This document shows, piece by piece, positions 62,721 through 62,990 of a stretch of DNA of 62,990 nucleotides. The DNA comes from Bacillus rhizoplanae. Lineage in GTDB: Bacteria > Bacillota > Bacilli > Bacillales > Bacillaceae_G. Numbering within the stretch: position 1 is the stretch's first letter; each line of letters opens with the position of its first letter. The notes under the pieces were generated by a model, which did no database searches, had not been told where the DNA came from, and saw only the letters and a program-made list of their open reading frames with translations. The stretch spans positions 1-62,990 of the forward strand of contig NZ_CAKJTI010000020.1 in the NCBI RefSeq assembly GCF_917563915.1, read 5' to 3'. The translations under genes were made by a program, and so were the position numbers.

Positions 62721-62990
62721 CCCTATTTCCTCCCTAAGCTCAAATATGTACCAATATTTTGATAATATTAAAAATTCAATCTATTTACAATATAATGTCT
62801 TAATTTGTAATATTTTTGAAAAAATCCTTCATTTTATATACATAGATATTAAGATTTATTCATTTTTTCAGAAAATATTGATAAATTACAATAAACCTAT
62901 TAAAATTCTATATAGAATCATAAAATTTAGTTATTTTTTTACAAAACTTAAAATTACGCCCAAATTTTACATTTTTCGACACTATTATAA
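62721..62990. other. inhA1 upstream region
   Basis: Extremely AT-rich, no gene. It holds a 14-bp perfect palindrome ATTCTATATAGAAT (62905-62918), a possible regulator site, about 185 bp before the inhA1 start. No confident promoter was identified. Confidence 0.45.

Overview
This 63-kb window looks like chromosomal DNA of a Bacillus cereus-group species. The reasons are low GC, strong AAGGAGG-type ribosome sites, an InhA1-type metalloprotease gene, a class IV PHA synthase cluster (phaRBC/phaQPJ), an alpha/beta-type spore SASP, a Spo0E-like phosphatase, and about 20 copies, half copies or fragments of a ~155-bp element bounded by TTTAT/ATAAA that matches what I recall of the B. cereus-group repeat bcr1. 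No rRNA, tRNA, CRISPR array or prophage was seen.

Layout. 1-3.2 kb: small genes, a GNAT acetyltransferase and a divergent histidine phosphatase. 3.2-5.8 kb: the preQ0/preQ1 operon queCDEF on the minus strand behind a preQ1-I riboswitch with an AT-rich attenuator. 5.9-14.6 kb: two sensor histidine kinases of sporulation-kinase type, DinB and M3 peptidase genes, MarR, a Spo0E-like phosphatase, a YibQ-type deacetylase and a CBS/ACT protein. 14.7-18 kb: an MtnB-like protein that has lost its metal ligands, a full bcr1 copy, a ~390-bp hairpin-rich IS605-derived element, and a B12/radical-SAM protein. 18-22.6 kb: a DeoR regulator, small proteins, a TrkH/KtrB potassium channel and an FAD oxidoreductase. 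22.8-27.5 kb: divergent PHA operons and a SASP. 27.6-33.2 kb: a yybP-ykoY Mn2+ riboswitch with a TerC exporter, a formate/nitrite transporter, and glycine-betaine (opuA) uptake. 33.2-36 kb: a scar region with a clpP 3' fragment, IS231-like ends, a tnpB-only IS605-type element and a truncated gene next to comC.

36.8-48 kb carries lactate utilisation (lutR, lutABC), a two-component system with a beta-propeller lipoprotein, and glycolate oxidase glcDF with a CdaR-type regulator. 48.6-63 kb carries a CAP-domain protein with a PADK minisatellite, an RluA synthase, an MMPL exporter, a PAP2 phosphatase, potABCD, an aldehyde dehydrogenase and inhA1.

How the genes work together. queCDEF make preQ1 from CDG under feedback by preQ1. 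phaB, phaC/phaR, phaP, phaQ and phaJ make, coat and regulate PHA granules that feed sporulation. lut and glc oxidise 2-hydroxy acids. The kinases and Spo0E-like phosphatase probably feed the sporulation phosphorelay. The most noteworthy non-coding signals are the 15.9-16.3 kb structured element, the tnpB locus with a displaced catalytic glutamate and reRNA-like 3' end, and the bcr1 copies whose ATAAA flank supplies the stop codon of five different genes, always in the same orientation.
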